Assembly (NCBI GenBank): GCA_001556125.1
Contig: LSIG01000165.1
Coordinates: 1 to 64,000 of the forward strand
Source: Rhizobiales bacterium CCH10-E5
GTDB taxonomy: Bacteria > Pseudomonadota > Alphaproteobacteria > Rhizobiales > Beijerinckiaceae
DNA: 64,000 bases
Direction: 5' to 3'
In this document: positions 34,391 to 43,347 of the stretch, in pieces
How positions within the stretch are numbered: position 1 is the first letter of the stretch
Layout of the letters: the number at the start of each line of letters is the position of its first letter
Program-made: the position numbers and the translations under genes
The notes under the pieces: model-generated
Seen by the model: only the letters and a program-made list of their open reading frames with translations
The model's database searches: none
Told to the model about the DNA's origin: nothing

Positions 34391-35605
34391 TCAGGCGGCC
34401 ATGGCCTTGCGCATGTTCTCGCTGACCTTCTCGAGGAAGCCGGTGGTCGAGAGCCACTTCTGCTCGGCGCCGACCAGCAGGGCCAGATCCTTGGTCATGT
34501 CGCCGGCCTCGACGGTGTCGACCGTGACCTTCTCGAGCAGCGTCGCGAACTTGGCGAGCTCGGCATTGCCGTCGAGCTTGGCGCGGTGGGCGAGACCACG
34601 GGTCCAGGCGAAGATCGAGGCGATCGAGTTGGTCGAGGTCTCCTTGCCCTTCTGGTGCTCGCGGTAGTGGCGCGTCACCGTGCCGTGGGCGGCCTCGGCC
34701 TCGACGGTCTTGCCGTCCGGCGTCATCAGCACCGAGGTCATCAGGCCGAGAGAGCCGAAGCCCTGCGCCACCGTGTCCGACTGCACGTCGCCATCGTAGT
34801 TCTTGCAGGCCCAGACATAGCCGCCCGACCACTTCATCGCCGAGGCGACCATGTCGTCGATCAGGCGGTGCTCATAGGTGATGCCGAGCTTGTCGAACTC
34901 GGCCTTGAATTCGGCCTGGTAGATCTCCTCGAAGATGTCCTTGAAGCGCCCGTCATAGGTCTTGAGGATCGTGTTCTTGGTCGAGAGATAGACCGGGTAT
35001 TTGCGGATCAGGCCGTAGTTCAGCGAGGCGCGGGCGAAATCCTTGATCGACTCGTCGAGATTGTACATCGCCATGGCGACGCCGGCGTCCGGAGCCTTGA
35101 AGACCTCCTTCTCGATCACCGCGCCGTCCTCGCCGACGAACTTGATCGACAGCGTGCCCTTGCCGGGGAACTTGAAGTCGGTGGCGCGGTACTGGTCGCC
35201 ATAGGCGTGGCGGCCGATCACGATCGGCTGGGTCCAGCCCGGCACGAGGCGCGGCACGTTCTTGCAGATGATCGGCTCGCGGAAGATCACGCCGCCGAGG
35301 ATGTTGCGGATCGTGCCGTTCGGGCTCTTCCACATCTGCTTGAGGTTGAATTCCTTCACGCGGCCTTCATCGGGGGTGATGGTCGCGCATTTCACGGCGA
35401 CGCCGTGCTTCTTGGTCGCGTTGGCGGCGTCGATCGTGACCTGGTCGTCAGTGGCGTCGCGGTTCTCGACCGAGAGATCGTAATAGTCGAGCTCGAGATC
35501 GAGATAGGGGAAGATCAGCGTGTCCTTGATCTTCTGCCAGATGATGCGGGTCATCTCGTCGCCGTCCATGTCGACGACCGGGTTGGCGACCTTGATCTTG
35601 CTCAT
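34391..35605 (-). CDS. icd: NADP-dependent isocitrate dehydrogenase (type II)
   Basis: 404 residues. It oxidises isocitrate to 2-oxoglutarate in the TCA cycle. Start [23 protein letters not shown] and the substrate motif [19 protein letters not shown] are those of the homodimeric type II enzymes shared with eukaryotes. The metal-binding Asp residues are in [32 protein letters not shown], and the NADP region is [19 protein letters not shown]. Stands alone with its own terminator. Confidence 0.97.
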   Translation of the reverse strand: MSKIKVANPVVDMDGDEMTRIIWQKIKDTLIFPYLDLELDYYDLSVENRDATDDQVTIDAANATKKHGVAVKCATITPDEGRVKEFNLKQMWKSPNGTIRNILGGVIFREPIICKNVPRLVPGWTQPIVIGRHAYGDQYRATDFKFPGKGTLSIKFVGEDGAVIEKEVFKAPDAGVAMAMYNLDESIKDFARASLNYGLIRKYPVYLSTKNTILKTYDGRFKDIFEEIYQAEFKAEFDKLGITYEHRLIDDMVASAMKWSGGYVWACKNYDGDVQSDTVAQGFGSLGLMTSVLMTPDGKTVEAEAAHGTVTRHYREHQKGKETSTNSIASIFAWTRGLAHRAKLDGNAELAKFATLLEKVTVDTVEAGDMTKDLALLVGAEQKWLSTTGFLEKVSENMRKAMAA

Positions 35606-35893
35606 GTGAAACGACCCCTGCTGCTGGCCAGATGTGGAGCTTTTCCAGACTGCGGCAGGGATGCCGCAGGCGGTTGGCCGCTTCCTAGAACATCGGCCCG
35701 CAAAGGGAAATGCGGTTTTCGGCTAAGCCGGCGCAAATGCGCGTCAGGCCCGGCGGCGCCCCTGCGGCAGGCGCGGCTTTCGCGCAACGCCGGGCAGCCG
35801 ATCACGAACCGCCCCATCCTCGCCGCAAAATCGTCCGCATCCGCCCCGAGCCTCCCGCGCTCGTTCACGCCGGCCCGGAAGACCGCCTCCCCC

Positions 35894-36739
35894 ATGCCTC
35901 GCTCGCTCCTCCCTTGCTCGCCCCTGCCTCCGCTCTCGTCACAGCCTGCTCTCGCCGCGCTCCGCTATCCCTTCGCCGTCGCTCTGCTTCTGGCCGCCGC
36001 GCCCTTGGCCCGCGCCGAGACCCCGGCGGAGGAGCCGGCGCCGGTTCAGGACGCTGCCTTCGGCGAGGAGGCCGAAACCAGCCTGTTCGCACCGATTCCG
36101 CGCTGGGAGGCGGCGACACCGGAGCCAGCTCCGGAGCGTCCCGGCTATCTGACACCCGGCGCCGGCCGGCGCGCTCTGCCCAATCCCCTCGCCCGGCCCG
36201 AGATCGCGGCGACGCCGATCCGCCGCGGGCTGACGCCGGCCGGCGGCCCGCTGCCGGCGGTGACCGAGCGCGCCGTCGGCATGAAGCTCGGTGCCGAGCA
36301 GGTCTCGCTCTCGACCGAGATCGTCACTGGGCAGGGCGGCTGGCAGCGCGGCGACACGCGGCTCGGCTGGAACCTGGCGCGAAGCGCCGATGCCGACAGC
36401 GACGTCGTCTGGAGCGCGGCGGCGGGCGGCAGCCTGCCCGCTTCCGGCGCCGCGGAGCAGACCGGCGAGGCCGTGCTCGGCTACCGCTTGCGCCCGCACG
36501 ATATCGTCACATTGACCACCGAGATCGCGCTGGCCGGCAGCTACAGCTTCGCCGCGCAGAACGGCCTCGCCGGCAGCCTGACGCCCCGCGTCAAGGTCGT
36601 CGCCGACCTGACCCGACCGCTGGCGACGCCCTGGCGCACCACGCTCGATCTCAGCCTCGGCCGGCAGGTGCCGATGGTCGGTCGCGACATCCAGACCAGC
36701 GGCACGGCTCTGCTGAAACTGGAACTGCCGACGCCCTGA
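35894..36739 (+). CDS. Exported protein, possible outer-membrane barrel
   Basis: 281 residues from the ATG at 35894. A hydrophobic segment (YPFAVALLLAAAPLARA) acts as a signal peptide. A Pro/Glu-rich linker follows (residues about 45-110). The C-terminal half has alternating amphipathic strands (VSLSTEIVTG; TRLGWNLARS; EAVLGYRLRPHDIVTLTTEIAL; RTTLDLSLGRQVPM; GTALLKLELP), as in small beta barrels. No family recognised. The 288 nt between icd and this gene hold nothing else I can identify. Confidence 0.65.
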   Translation: MPRSLLPCSPLPPLSSQPALAALRYPFAVALLLAAAPLARAETPAEEPAPVQDAAFGEEAETSLFAPIPRWEAATPEPAPERPGYLTPGAGRRALPNPLARPEIAATPIRRGLTPAGGPLPAVTERAVGMKLGAEQVSLSTEIVTGQGGWQRGDTRLGWNLARSADADSDVVWSAAAGGSLPASGAAEQTGEAVLGYRLRPHDIVTLTTEIALAGSYSFAAQNGLAGSLTPRVKVVADLTRPLATPWRTTLDLSLGRQVPMVGRDIQTSGTALLKLELPTP

Positions 36740-36793
36740 AATGCAGGGCTGGCGCCCTTCCCGTCCCGCCGGCACCCCGATAGTCTCCAGCCC

Positions 36794-37525
36794 ATGACAG
36801 CCGACGCGCCATCCTCCGCACCCCGCTTCGCCCTCGTCACCGGCGGCACCCGCGGCATCGGCCAGGGCGCGGCCCTCGCGCTGGCCGCCGCCGGCTACGA
36901 GGTGCTCGCCACCGGTCTCACCGAGGCGGAGGTGGCGGCGGCCCCGCCCCACCCCGCGATCCGCCATGCCAGACTCGACGTCACGCAGGACGCCGAGGTC
37001 GCCGCCACCGTCGCGGCCTGCCCGCGCATCGACGCGCTGGTGAATTGCGCCGGCATGATCCAGCGTGGCGGCAAGGAATTCGAGATCGAGGCCTTCCGCC
37101 TGACGATCGAGGTCAACCTCACCGGCACCATGCGGATGTGCCTCGCGGCGAAGGACAAGCTCGCCGCGAGCCGCGGCGCCATCGTCAACATTGCCTCGAT
37201 GCTGACCTTCCATGGCTCGGCCTATGCGCCGGGCTACGCGGCCTCCAAGGGCGCGATCGGCCAGCTGACCAAATCGCTCGCCGCCGCCTGGGCGGGTGAC
37301 GGCATCCGCGTCAACGCCGTCGCGCCGGGCTGGATCGAAACCGAGCTGACGCGGCCCCTCGTCGAGGACGCCGCCCGCTCGGCGCCGATCCTGGCGCGCA
37401 CGCCGATGAACCGCTGGGGCCAGCCCGGCGATGTCGGCGGCGCCATCGCCTTCCTGCTCTCGGACGCGGCCGCCTTCATCACCGGCACGATCCTGCCGGT
37501 CGACGGCGGCTATCTGGCGGTCTGA
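36794..37525 (+). CDS. Short-chain dehydrogenase/reductase
   Basis: 243 residues, classical SDR. Cofactor motif TGGTRGIGQG, then NCAG, catalytic Ser in IVNIASM, and YAASKGAIGQLTKSLA (Tyr and Lys). The C terminus GTILPVDGGYLAV is typical. Lies 99 nt before the cupin dioxygenase gene on the same strand, so they may act together on an aromatic or sugar substrate, but this is not proven. Confidence 0.92.
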   Translation: MTADAPSSAPRFALVTGGTRGIGQGAALALAAAGYEVLATGLTEAEVAAAPPHPAIRHARLDVTQDAEVAATVAACPRIDALVNCAGMIQRGGKEFEIEAFRLTIEVNLTGTMRMCLAAKDKLAASRGAIVNIASMLTFHGSAYAPGYAASKGAIGQLTKSLAAAWAGDGIRVNAVAPGWIETELTRPLVEDAARSAPILARTPMNRWGQPGDVGGAIAFLLSDAAAFITGTILPVDGGYLAV

Positions 37526-37625
37526 GCGCCAACCATAAAAAATCCAACCGGCACAAGCAGATGCCGGGCTTATCTGAATCGGTTCGGCAACGACGGTTCA
37601 GCCACCATCGAACGGGAGAAACGCC

Positions 37626-38171
37626 ATGAACAAGGTCAGCCCCATCCCCGTCGTCGCCAGCGACGCCGAGCGCTGGACGCCCTATCGCCATCCGCAGCCG
37701 AAGGATTCCCCGCCCGAGCTGATCGTGCCCAACGTCATCCCGGAGGATGAGCGCATCTGGGTGCCTGTCGACGACAATGTCTGGTTCCGCCCCCTCTGCC
37801 TCAGCGTGACCCGGGGCTACTGGATGAACCTGCTGCGGGTCCGCCGTTCCGGCGTGCTCTCGCGCCACCGCCACCCCCAGCCCGTCCATGGCTATGTGCT
37901 GAAGGGGAAGTGGCGCTACCTCGAGCATGACTGGGTCGCGACGGAAGGGGCTTACGTCTACGAGGCGCCGGGCGAGACTCATACGCTGGTGGTCGATCCC
38001 GACACCGAGGAGATGATCACCATGTTCCAGGTCAACGGCGCGATGATCTATGTCGACCCGGACGGCAAATGCCTCGGCTATGACGACGTCTTCACGCGTC
38101 TCGACAAATGCCGCGCGCATTACGCGAGCAACGGGCTGGGTGCGGACTTTGCGGACCAGTTCATTCGGTAG
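37626..38171 (+). CDS. Cupin protein of the 2,4'-dihydroxyacetophenone dioxygenase family
   Basis: 181 residues. The cupin core carries metal ligands in SRHRHPQPVHGYVLKGKWRYLEHDW (His-X-His) and in APGETHTLVV. The arrangement matches 2,4'-dihydroxyacetophenone dioxygenases, iron enzymes that cleave the aliphatic C-C bond of the substrate. Many genome members have unknown substrates. A GGGAG site precedes the ATG. Repeat B2 follows the stop. Confidence 0.87.
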   Translation: MNKVSPIPVVASDAERWTPYRHPQPKDSPPELIVPNVIPEDERIWVPVDDNVWFRPLCLSVTRGYWMNLLRVRRSGVLSRHRHPQPVHGYVLKGKWRYLEHDWVATEGAYVYEAPGETHTLVVDPDTEEMITMFQVNGAMIYVDPDGKCLGYDDVFTRLDKCRAHYASNGLGADFADQFIR

Positions 38172-38190
38172 CGCGGACGGCTATTCCGCC

Positions 38191-38332
38191 GTCTTTCCGG
38201 GGCGCCCGCAGGGCGAGCCCGGAATCCATGACCGCGGCCGTCGACGAAAAACCCGGAACGCCGCCGCCCGCTCCGGCATCGACAGCGGTTATGGGTTCCG
38301 GGCTCTTCGCTGACGCGAAGCCCCGGAATGAC
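38191..38332. repeat. Palindromic repeat family B, copy 2
   Basis: Outer arms GTCTTTCCGGGGC and GCCCCGGAATGAC; inner GAGCCCGGAATCCAT and ATGGGTTCCGGGCTC. Same design as 30157-30300. It occupies the gap between the cupin gene and fliX. Confidence 0.85.
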
Positions 38333-38365
38333 GGCGGCCCCCGGCAAAACGGGGGAGCCGAGCGC

Positions 38366-38773
38366 CTACCGCCCGAGCTTCGCCAGCTCCACGGCAGCCC
38401 GCAATTCGATATGCGCCAGCACATCGTCGAGGCGCGGATCGTCGGTCGCCTCGCGGCGCTGGGCGAGATTGGCGCGGATCTGCTCGAGTTCGGCGAGGTT
38501 GACGCGGCCGGAGAGCAGCGCGGCCTTCAGCCGGTCGAGCCCGTCGAGAAGGTCGTGGCCACGCTTGGCCTGGCGCTTCTTGCGCTCGGCCGGCTCCTCA
38601 TAGGCCTGCACGGCCAGCAGCGTGTCGAGCGGGCCGGACGCGGCGATGCCGGCGCTGCGGCTGCTGGCGGCGCTGTCCTTGGTCGGCAATGTGAAGGCGG
38701 CGCCGCCCGAGCGCCGCGCCGTCCCGGCGGGGGCGGCGTTGGTGATGGGCGCGCGCTGGTCGATCCGGATCAT
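38366..38773 (-). CDS. fliX: Flagellar assembly regulator FliX
   Basis: 135 residues from the ATG at 38773 (MIRIDQRAPITNAA). The C-terminal part (LDTLLAVQAYEEPAERKKRQAKRGHDLLDGLDRLKAALLSGRV, ending in AHIELRAAVELAKLGR) is the FliX domain. In Caulobacter FliX links basal-body assembly to the sigma-54 activator FlbD. Divergent from flgI, as in other alphaproteobacteria. A CtrA-like box lies in the shared upstream region. Confidence 0.92.
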   Translation of the reverse strand: MIRIDQRAPITNAAPAGTARRSGGAAFTLPTKDSAASSRSAGIAASGPLDTLLAVQAYEEPAERKKRQAKRGHDLLDGLDRLKAALLSGRVNLAELEQIRANLAQRREATDDPRLDDVLAHIELRAAVELAKLGR

Positions 38774-38817
38774 GGTCGCCTCGCGTAATCGGTCATCGAA
38801 CCCTCGCGCCGGCATGG

Positions 38818-38832
38818 TTAACAGGCGGTAAA
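38818..38832 (-). promoter_or_regulatory. CtrA-like box in the fliX-flgI gap
   Basis: On the minus strand TTTA-CCGCCTG-TTAA, one mismatch to TTAA-N7-TTAA, 45-59 nt before fliX. It is nearly identical to the box before flagellin 1 (TTTA-CCTCCTG-TTAC). Confidence 0.5.
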
Positions 38833-38946
38833 CCGCCCGGCAAAAACTGCCGCCCCGGCAGGATCGGCCGGCACCGTCCGGCGGGGCGGAGCCTGCGCCC
38901 GATTCCCAAACAACTGATAAATCAGCACTTTCAATTTGGCGGCGTC

Positions 38947-38962
38947 TGGCACGCGGATCGCA
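38947..38962 (+). promoter_or_regulatory. Sigma-54 promoter of flgI
   Basis: TGGCACG-CGGA-TCGCA, a match to TGGCACG-N4-TTGCA except one base, with correct GG-GC spacing. It ends 35 nt before the flgI ATG. Confidence 0.78.
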
Positions 38963-38997
38963 AGAGGGTTTCCGATCGTATCCTGACCGGTGAGACC

Positions 38998-40131
38998 ATG
39001 CTCCGCACAGCCACCCTCAAATCCCTGGTGACGCCGCTGGCCGCGCTGGTCGCGCTCGGCTTCGCCATGGCGGCGGGCCCGGCGCAGGCGCTCTCCCGCA
39101 TCAAGGACCTCGCCTCGGTCGAGGGCGTGCGCTCCAACCAGATCCTCGGCTACGGCATCGTCGTCGGCCTCAACGGCACCGGCGACACGCTCAACAACGC
39201 CCCCTTCACCAAGCAGTCGCTGACGGCGATGCTGGAACGGCTCGGCGTCAACACCCGCGGCGCCAATATGCGCACCGCCAACGTCGCCGCCGTGATGGTG
39301 ACGGCCAATCTGCCGCCCTTCGCCACCCAGGGCACGCGTATCGACGTCACCGTCTCGGCGCTGGGCGACGCCAAGTCGCTGCAGGGCGGCACGCTGCTGG
39401 TGACGCCGCTGCTCGGCGCGGACGGCGAGGTCTATGCGGTCTCGCAGGGGCCGGTCGCGATCGCCGGCTTCTCGGCCGACGGCGACGCCAGCAAGATCAC
39501 CCGCGGCGTGCCGACCGTCGGCCGCATCGCCAATGGCGGCGTCGTCGAGCGCGAGATCGACTTCGCGCTCAACAAGCTCAAGACGCTGCGCCTGTCGCTC
39601 CGCAACCCGGATTTCACGACCGCGCGCCGCATGGCCGCCGCGATCAACGACTTCCTCGGCGGCGACGCGGCCGAGCCGACCGACCCCTCCACCGTCGTGC
39701 TGCAGATCCCGCCGCGCTTCCAGGGCAACATGATCCGCATGCTCACCGAGATCGAGCAGCTCAAGATCGTGCCGGACCAGCTGGCCCGCATCGTCATCGA
39801 CGAGCGCTCCGGCATCATCGTCATGGGCCGCGACGTCCGCGTCTCCACCGTGGCGGTCGCCCAGGGCAATCTGACGGTGACGATCACCGAGCAGCCTCAG
39901 GTCAGCCAGCCCGAGCCGCTCTCGGACGGCCAGACGGTCGTGACCCCGCGCACCAATGTGAAGGTCGACACCGGCGGCGGCAACAAGCTCGCCCTCGTCC
40001 GCGAGAGCGTGACGCTGGCCGAGCTGGTCGACGGGCTGAACGCGCTCGGCATCGGACCGCGCGACCTGATCTCCATTCTCCAGGCCATCAAGGCGGCCGG
40101 TGCCCTCCAGGCCGAAATCGAGGTGATGTGA
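38998..40131 (+). CDS. flgI: Flagellar P-ring protein FlgI
   Basis: 377 residues. A signal peptide ([18 protein letters not shown]) is followed by the P-ring core [31 protein letters not shown], with [39 protein letters not shown] at the C terminus (here TLAELV). It forms the ring around the flagellar rod in the peptidoglycan layer. It starts a plus-strand operon with flgJ-like and flgN-like genes, under the sigma-54 promoter. Confidence 0.97.
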   Translation: [377 protein letters not shown]

Positions 40132-40484
40132 TGAGCCCCACCCTAGCCATGCCGGCCGCCAAGCTGGCCCTCAACGTCGCCGGCAGCCTCGTCAGCGGGG
40201 TGTCCAATGCGCTCGATCCCGCCAAGGCCAAGGCCAAGAAGCAGGCCGACGATTTCGAGACCATGTTCCTCGAGCAGGTCACGCAGCAGCTCACCGCCGC
40301 CCCTGCCGGCAGCGAAGGTCCGCTCGGCGAGAACGGCATCGGCGGCGACGTCTACAAGTCGCAGCTGACCCAGGAATACGCCAAGTTGATCCAGAAGTCG
40401 GGCGGGATCGGCCTGTCCGACAGCATCCTGCGCGATCTCCTGCGCGTGCAGGAGCAGTCCGGCGCCGCCGCGGCCGGAGCCTGA
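40131..40484 (+). CDS. flgJ: FlgJ-like rod-binding protein
   Basis: 117 residues from the ATG at 40131, overlapping the flgI stop by 1 nt (TGATG). KKQADDFETMFLEQVTQQL and the region GGDVYKSQLTQEYAKLIQKSGGIGLSDSILRDLL form the N-terminal rod-binding domain of FlgJ. The muramidase domain of enterobacterial FlgJ is absent, as usual in alphaproteobacteria, so another enzyme must clear peptidoglycan for the rod. Confidence 0.92.
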   Translation: MSPTLAMPAAKLALNVAGSLVSGVSNALDPAKAKAKKQADDFETMFLEQVTQQLTAAPAGSEGPLGENGIGGDVYKSQLTQEYAKLIQKSGGIGLSDSILRDLLRVQEQSGAAAAGA

Positions 40485-40485
40485 G

Positions 40486-40974
40486 ATGTCCATCGCCAGA
40501 CGGGTCGTCGACGAACGGCCGCGCATCGCCACCGCCCCCGAGGCGCGGGCTCTGGTCGAAGGCGTGCTGGAGGCGCTGTCGGCGCTCTCGCATCTCGTCG
40601 GCGAGGAGACGGAACTCGTCCGGGCCGGGCGTCTGCCCGAAGCGCTGACGCGGGAGCCGCGCAAGACCGAACTCGCCGGCCTCTACATGCGAGGCGTCGA
40701 ACAGGTGAAGCTGAACGCCGTCGCGCTCGCCCGGTTCGTCCCCGACCAGGTGCAGCGGTTGAAGGCCGCGCATCTCTCCTTCCAGGGCCTGATCGAGACC
40801 AACCAGATCGTGCTGGCGACGGCGCGGGCCGTTTCGGAGTCGATCGTCCGCGACCTCGCCGCCGATGCCAACCGCCCGACCAAGGCCGCCGGCTACGGCC
40901 CGACCGCGACCGTCGGCGCCGGCGCTTTCGCGCGCCCCAATTCCGGCCCGCTGATGGTGTCGCGCCGGCTTTGA
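40486..40974 (+). CDS. FlgN-like flagellar protein
   Basis: 162 residues, mainly helical, starting 1 nt after the flgJ stop. The coiled-coil region (LVEGVLEALSALSHLVGEETELVRAGRLPEALTREPRKTELAGLY) has the FlgN pattern: an early Leu/Glu helix that binds peptides of FlgK and FlgL. A FlgN-type export chaperone fits the position in the operon. The C-terminal Gly/Pro tail is variable. Confidence 0.7.
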   Translation: MSIARRVVDERPRIATAPEARALVEGVLEALSALSHLVGEETELVRAGRLPEALTREPRKTELAGLYMRGVEQVKLNAVALARFVPDQVQRLKAAHLSFQGLIETNQIVLATARAVSESIVRDLAADANRPTKAAGYGPTATVGAGAFARPNSGPLMVSRRL

Positions 40975-41001
40975 GCGCGGCTGCACCGGAACCCGTCAAT
41001 A

Positions 41002-41016
41002 TTTACCTAATTTCTT
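41002..41016 (+). promoter_or_regulatory. Possible weak CtrA-like box before flaG
   Basis: TTTA-CCTAATT-TCTT has one mismatch per half to TTAA-N7-TTAA and starts with TTTACCT like the flagellin 1 box. Suggestive only. Confidence 0.2.
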
Positions 41017-41133
41017 GACCTCGGATTCAAGTTTCTCTGCCACCGTGAGCAGGTTCGGACAGGTGTGACCGGTCCGGACGAACGGCAGGCAGCGGTCGAT
41101 GCCGCTGCGTCGTGACTCCAGAAGGAGTGAGCC

Positions 41134-41622
41134 ATGGATTTCGGCAATGCGCCCCGCACGGCGCCCATCGGAGGCATTCCCGTCGTCCCCCGCGCCGACG
41201 TCGTCGCCACGCAGGGCAGTGTCTCGGTCGAGCTGCCTCCGGAGCAGACCGTCCAGTCGGCCCAGGCCGGCGAGGCTGTGAAGCTCGACCTGCGCGCGCA
41301 GGAACGCAGCGCCAGGGACCTCGACGCCCGCACCCGCGATCTGCAGAACCGGGCCGCCTTCGAGCGCCGCAGCGCCGAGGGCCAGCAGCAGCAGCGTCAG
41401 GCCGACCAGGATCTCGACGCCGCCGTGGACCGGCGCATCGTCATCGAGCCGCGCACCCGCGCCATCGTCATGCAGGAGCGCGACCGCGAAACCGGCGAGA
41501 CGATTTCGCAATTGCCCGACGAAACCATGCTGAAGCTGCGCATCTATTCCCGCGAGCTCGCCGATCGCGCGCGCGAAGCGGAGGAGCAGCCGCCGGCCCC
41601 GCAGGTCGAGCGCATCGCCTGA
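41134..41622 (+). CDS. FlaG-like flagellar protein
   Basis: 162 residues. The region VMQERDRETGETISQLPDETMLKLRIYSREL matches the FlaG pattern (D.ETGEVI.QIP.E..L). The N-terminal Glu/Gln/Arg-rich part is probably helical or disordered. FlaG proteins influence filament length. It lies directly before the flagellin genes. AGAAGGAG precedes the start. Confidence 0.75.
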   Translation: MDFGNAPRTAPIGGIPVVPRADVVATQGSVSVELPPEQTVQSAQAGEAVKLDLRAQERSARDLDARTRDLQNRAAFERRSAEGQQQQRQADQDLDAAVDRRIVIEPRTRAIVMQERDRETGETISQLPDETMLKLRIYSRELADRAREAEEQPPAPQVERIA

Positions 41623-41792
41623 CCGCGGCAGGCCGCCTCGCCGCATCCCCAACACCGTCCTCTGACCAACGCCCGCCTCGCGCGGGCGTTTTGCTGCGTG
41701 CTGGACCGCAGGCGCGCAGCAGCGTGCGGCGTTGCCCTTCCGTTAACCACGATCGCAGCCCGGCCCGGACGCGCTGCATTCGACCGCTGAAA

Positions 41793-41807
41793 TTTACCTC
41801 CTGTTAC
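41793..41807 (+). promoter_or_regulatory. CtrA-like box before flagellin 1
   Basis: TTTA-CCTCCTG-TTAC, 83-97 nt upstream of the start. Shares 13 of 15 bases with the fliX box at 38818-38832. A weak -24/-12-like sequence (TGGTCCACCCGTCGCG at 41822-41837) lies between it and the gene. Confidence 0.45.
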
Positions 41808-41889
41808 GAGCTCGGGACCGATGGTCCACCCGTCGCGGCCAGAATGATCGCGACTGCCAGAAGGCACCAAACCAGAAGGGTTTAAGACA

Positions 41890-43236
41890 ATGGCCACTGC
41901 CATCTCGAACGGCGTCCGTTCCTCGCTCGCCTCGCTCCAGACCATCACCGCCCAGGCCGCCGCCGTTCAGAACCGTCTCGCCACCGGCAAGAAGGTGAAC
42001 ACGGCTGTCGACAATCCGGTCAACTTCTTCACCGCCCAGTCGCTGAACAACCGTTCGGACCAGCTCAAGGGGCTGCTCGACGGCATCTCCAACGGCATCC
42101 AGACGGTGCAGGCTGCCTCCAAGGGCATCGACGGCATCACCAAGCTGGTCGGTTCGCTCCAGTCCACCGTCAAGCAGGCGCAGGCCGACGCGGCTCAGAA
42201 CCGCCCGACCGTCGTCGGCACGGGCACGACCCTGGCCACCGCGAGCGAAGCCGCGCTGACCAGCAAGAGCCTGAAGGACATCGCGCTCGACAAGCGCATC
42301 GGCAGCGCCGGCGACACCACCGTCGCCACCGCCACGGCGTCCTCCGCCGGTGACCTGGGCATCGACACCACCGCCACCCCCGCGCTGAACATCCAGATCA
42401 CCACGGGCGACCCGGCTTCGCCGACCTCGATCACCAACGTCGGCGTCACGCTGACTGCGAACACGACCGTCCGTGACATCGTGAATGCGATCAACACCTC
42501 GGGTGTCGCCACCGCCTTCGTCGACGAGAAGGGCCTGCTCAACGTCAAGGGCACCGGCTCCGAGACCCTCGCCGTCGGTATCGGCGTGGGTGCTAACGCG
42601 ACTGCTGCGACGACGGCCTCCGGCGTTGCGGCAAACACGGTCAACACCGCTTTCGGTCTGGCTCAGGCCGACAAATCGACCGGCGCCGTCTCCTCCGGCA
42701 TCACCTCGTCGACGCGTTCGAACCTGATCGAGCAGTTCAACACGCTGCGCACGCAGATCGACTCGCTGGCCAAGGATGCGGGCTTCAACGGCGTCAACCT
42801 GCTGCAGGGTGACAAGGTGACGATCGCCTTCAACGAGAAGGGCGGCGCCAACCAGACCAAGCTCGACATCCAGGGCACCAACCTGACGTCGGACAACATC
42901 GGCATCCAGCAGGCCGGCAACGCCCAGGTGGCGGGGACGATCAACTTCCAGAACGACGCTGATCTGGAGAAGGCCACCACGGCCCTGACGAACGCCCTCA
43001 CCTCGCTGAAGTCGCTGTCGTCGACCTTCGGTGCCAACCTGTCGGTCGCCCAGACCCGCCAGGACTTCACCAAGGATCTGGCCGAAGTGCTCGCGACCGG
43101 CGCTTCGAACCTGGTCAACGCCGACGCCAACGAGGAAGCCGCGAACCTGCTCTCGCTGCAGACCCGCCAGCAGCTGTCGCAGACGGCTCTGTCGCTCTCC
43201 TCGCAGTCCGACCAGGCTGTCCTGCGTCTGTTCTGA
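41890..43236 (+). CDS. Flagellin 1
   Basis: 448 residues. Conserved N-terminal D0/D1 helices (NGVRSSLASLQTITAQAAAVQNRLATGKKV, DGISNGIQTVQAASKGIDGI) and C-terminal helices (QQLSQTALSLSSQSDQAVLRLF) flank a variable middle. The middle carries a flagellin hook-IN motif (VTLTANTTVRDIVNAINTSG...AFVDEKGLLNVKGTGSETLAV). It is exported to form the filament. Nearly the same as flagellin 2, so a recent tandem duplication. Its transcript ends at the strong hairpin 43288-43317. Confidence 0.96.
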   Translation: MATAISNGVRSSLASLQTITAQAAAVQNRLATGKKVNTAVDNPVNFFTAQSLNNRSDQLKGLLDGISNGIQTVQAASKGIDGITKLVGSLQSTVKQAQADAAQNRPTVVGTGTTLATASEAALTSKSLKDIALDKRIGSAGDTTVATATASSAGDLGIDTTATPALNIQITTGDPASPTSITNVGVTLTANTTVRDIVNAINTSGVATAFVDEKGLLNVKGTGSETLAVGIGVGANATAATTASGVAANTVNTAFGLAQADKSTGAVSSGITSSTRSNLIEQFNTLRTQIDSLAKDAGFNGVNLLQGDKVTIAFNEKGGANQTKLDIQGTNLTSDNIGIQQAGNAQVAGTINFQNDADLEKATTALTNALTSLKSLSSTFGANLSVAQTRQDFTKDLAEVLATGASNLVNADANEEAANLLSLQTRQQLSQTALSLSSQSDQAVLRLF

Positions 43237-43260
43237 TCCTTCGTCCGCAGAAAGCGGGCA

Positions 43261-43277
43261 GCCCACAGGATGTGGGC
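43261..43277 (+). other. Small hairpin after flagellin 1
   Basis: Perfect 7-bp stem (GCCCACA / TGTGGGC) with loop GGA, 25 nt after the stop and just before the terminator. It may protect the mRNA 3' end. Confidence 0.5.
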
Positions 43278-43287
43278 CGAAGACAAG

Positions 43288-43317
43288 AAGGCGGCGGAGC
43301 CCCGGCTCCGCCGCCTT
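43288..43317 (+). terminator. Terminator of flagellin 1
   Basis: Perfect 13-bp stem (AAGGCGGCGGAGC / GCTCCGCCGCCTT) with loop CCCG, ending TTTCT. It separates the two flagellin genes. Confidence 0.88.
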
Positions 43318-43347
43318 TCTGCATTCATGAACGCATCAGGCGCCGCA

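Noticed and set aside
41697..41715. Sigma-54 promoter before flagellin 1 at the TGGACCGCAGGCGCGC region
   Set aside because: GG and GC are not at the required spacing; the weak match at 41822-41837 has the spacing but few other bases.
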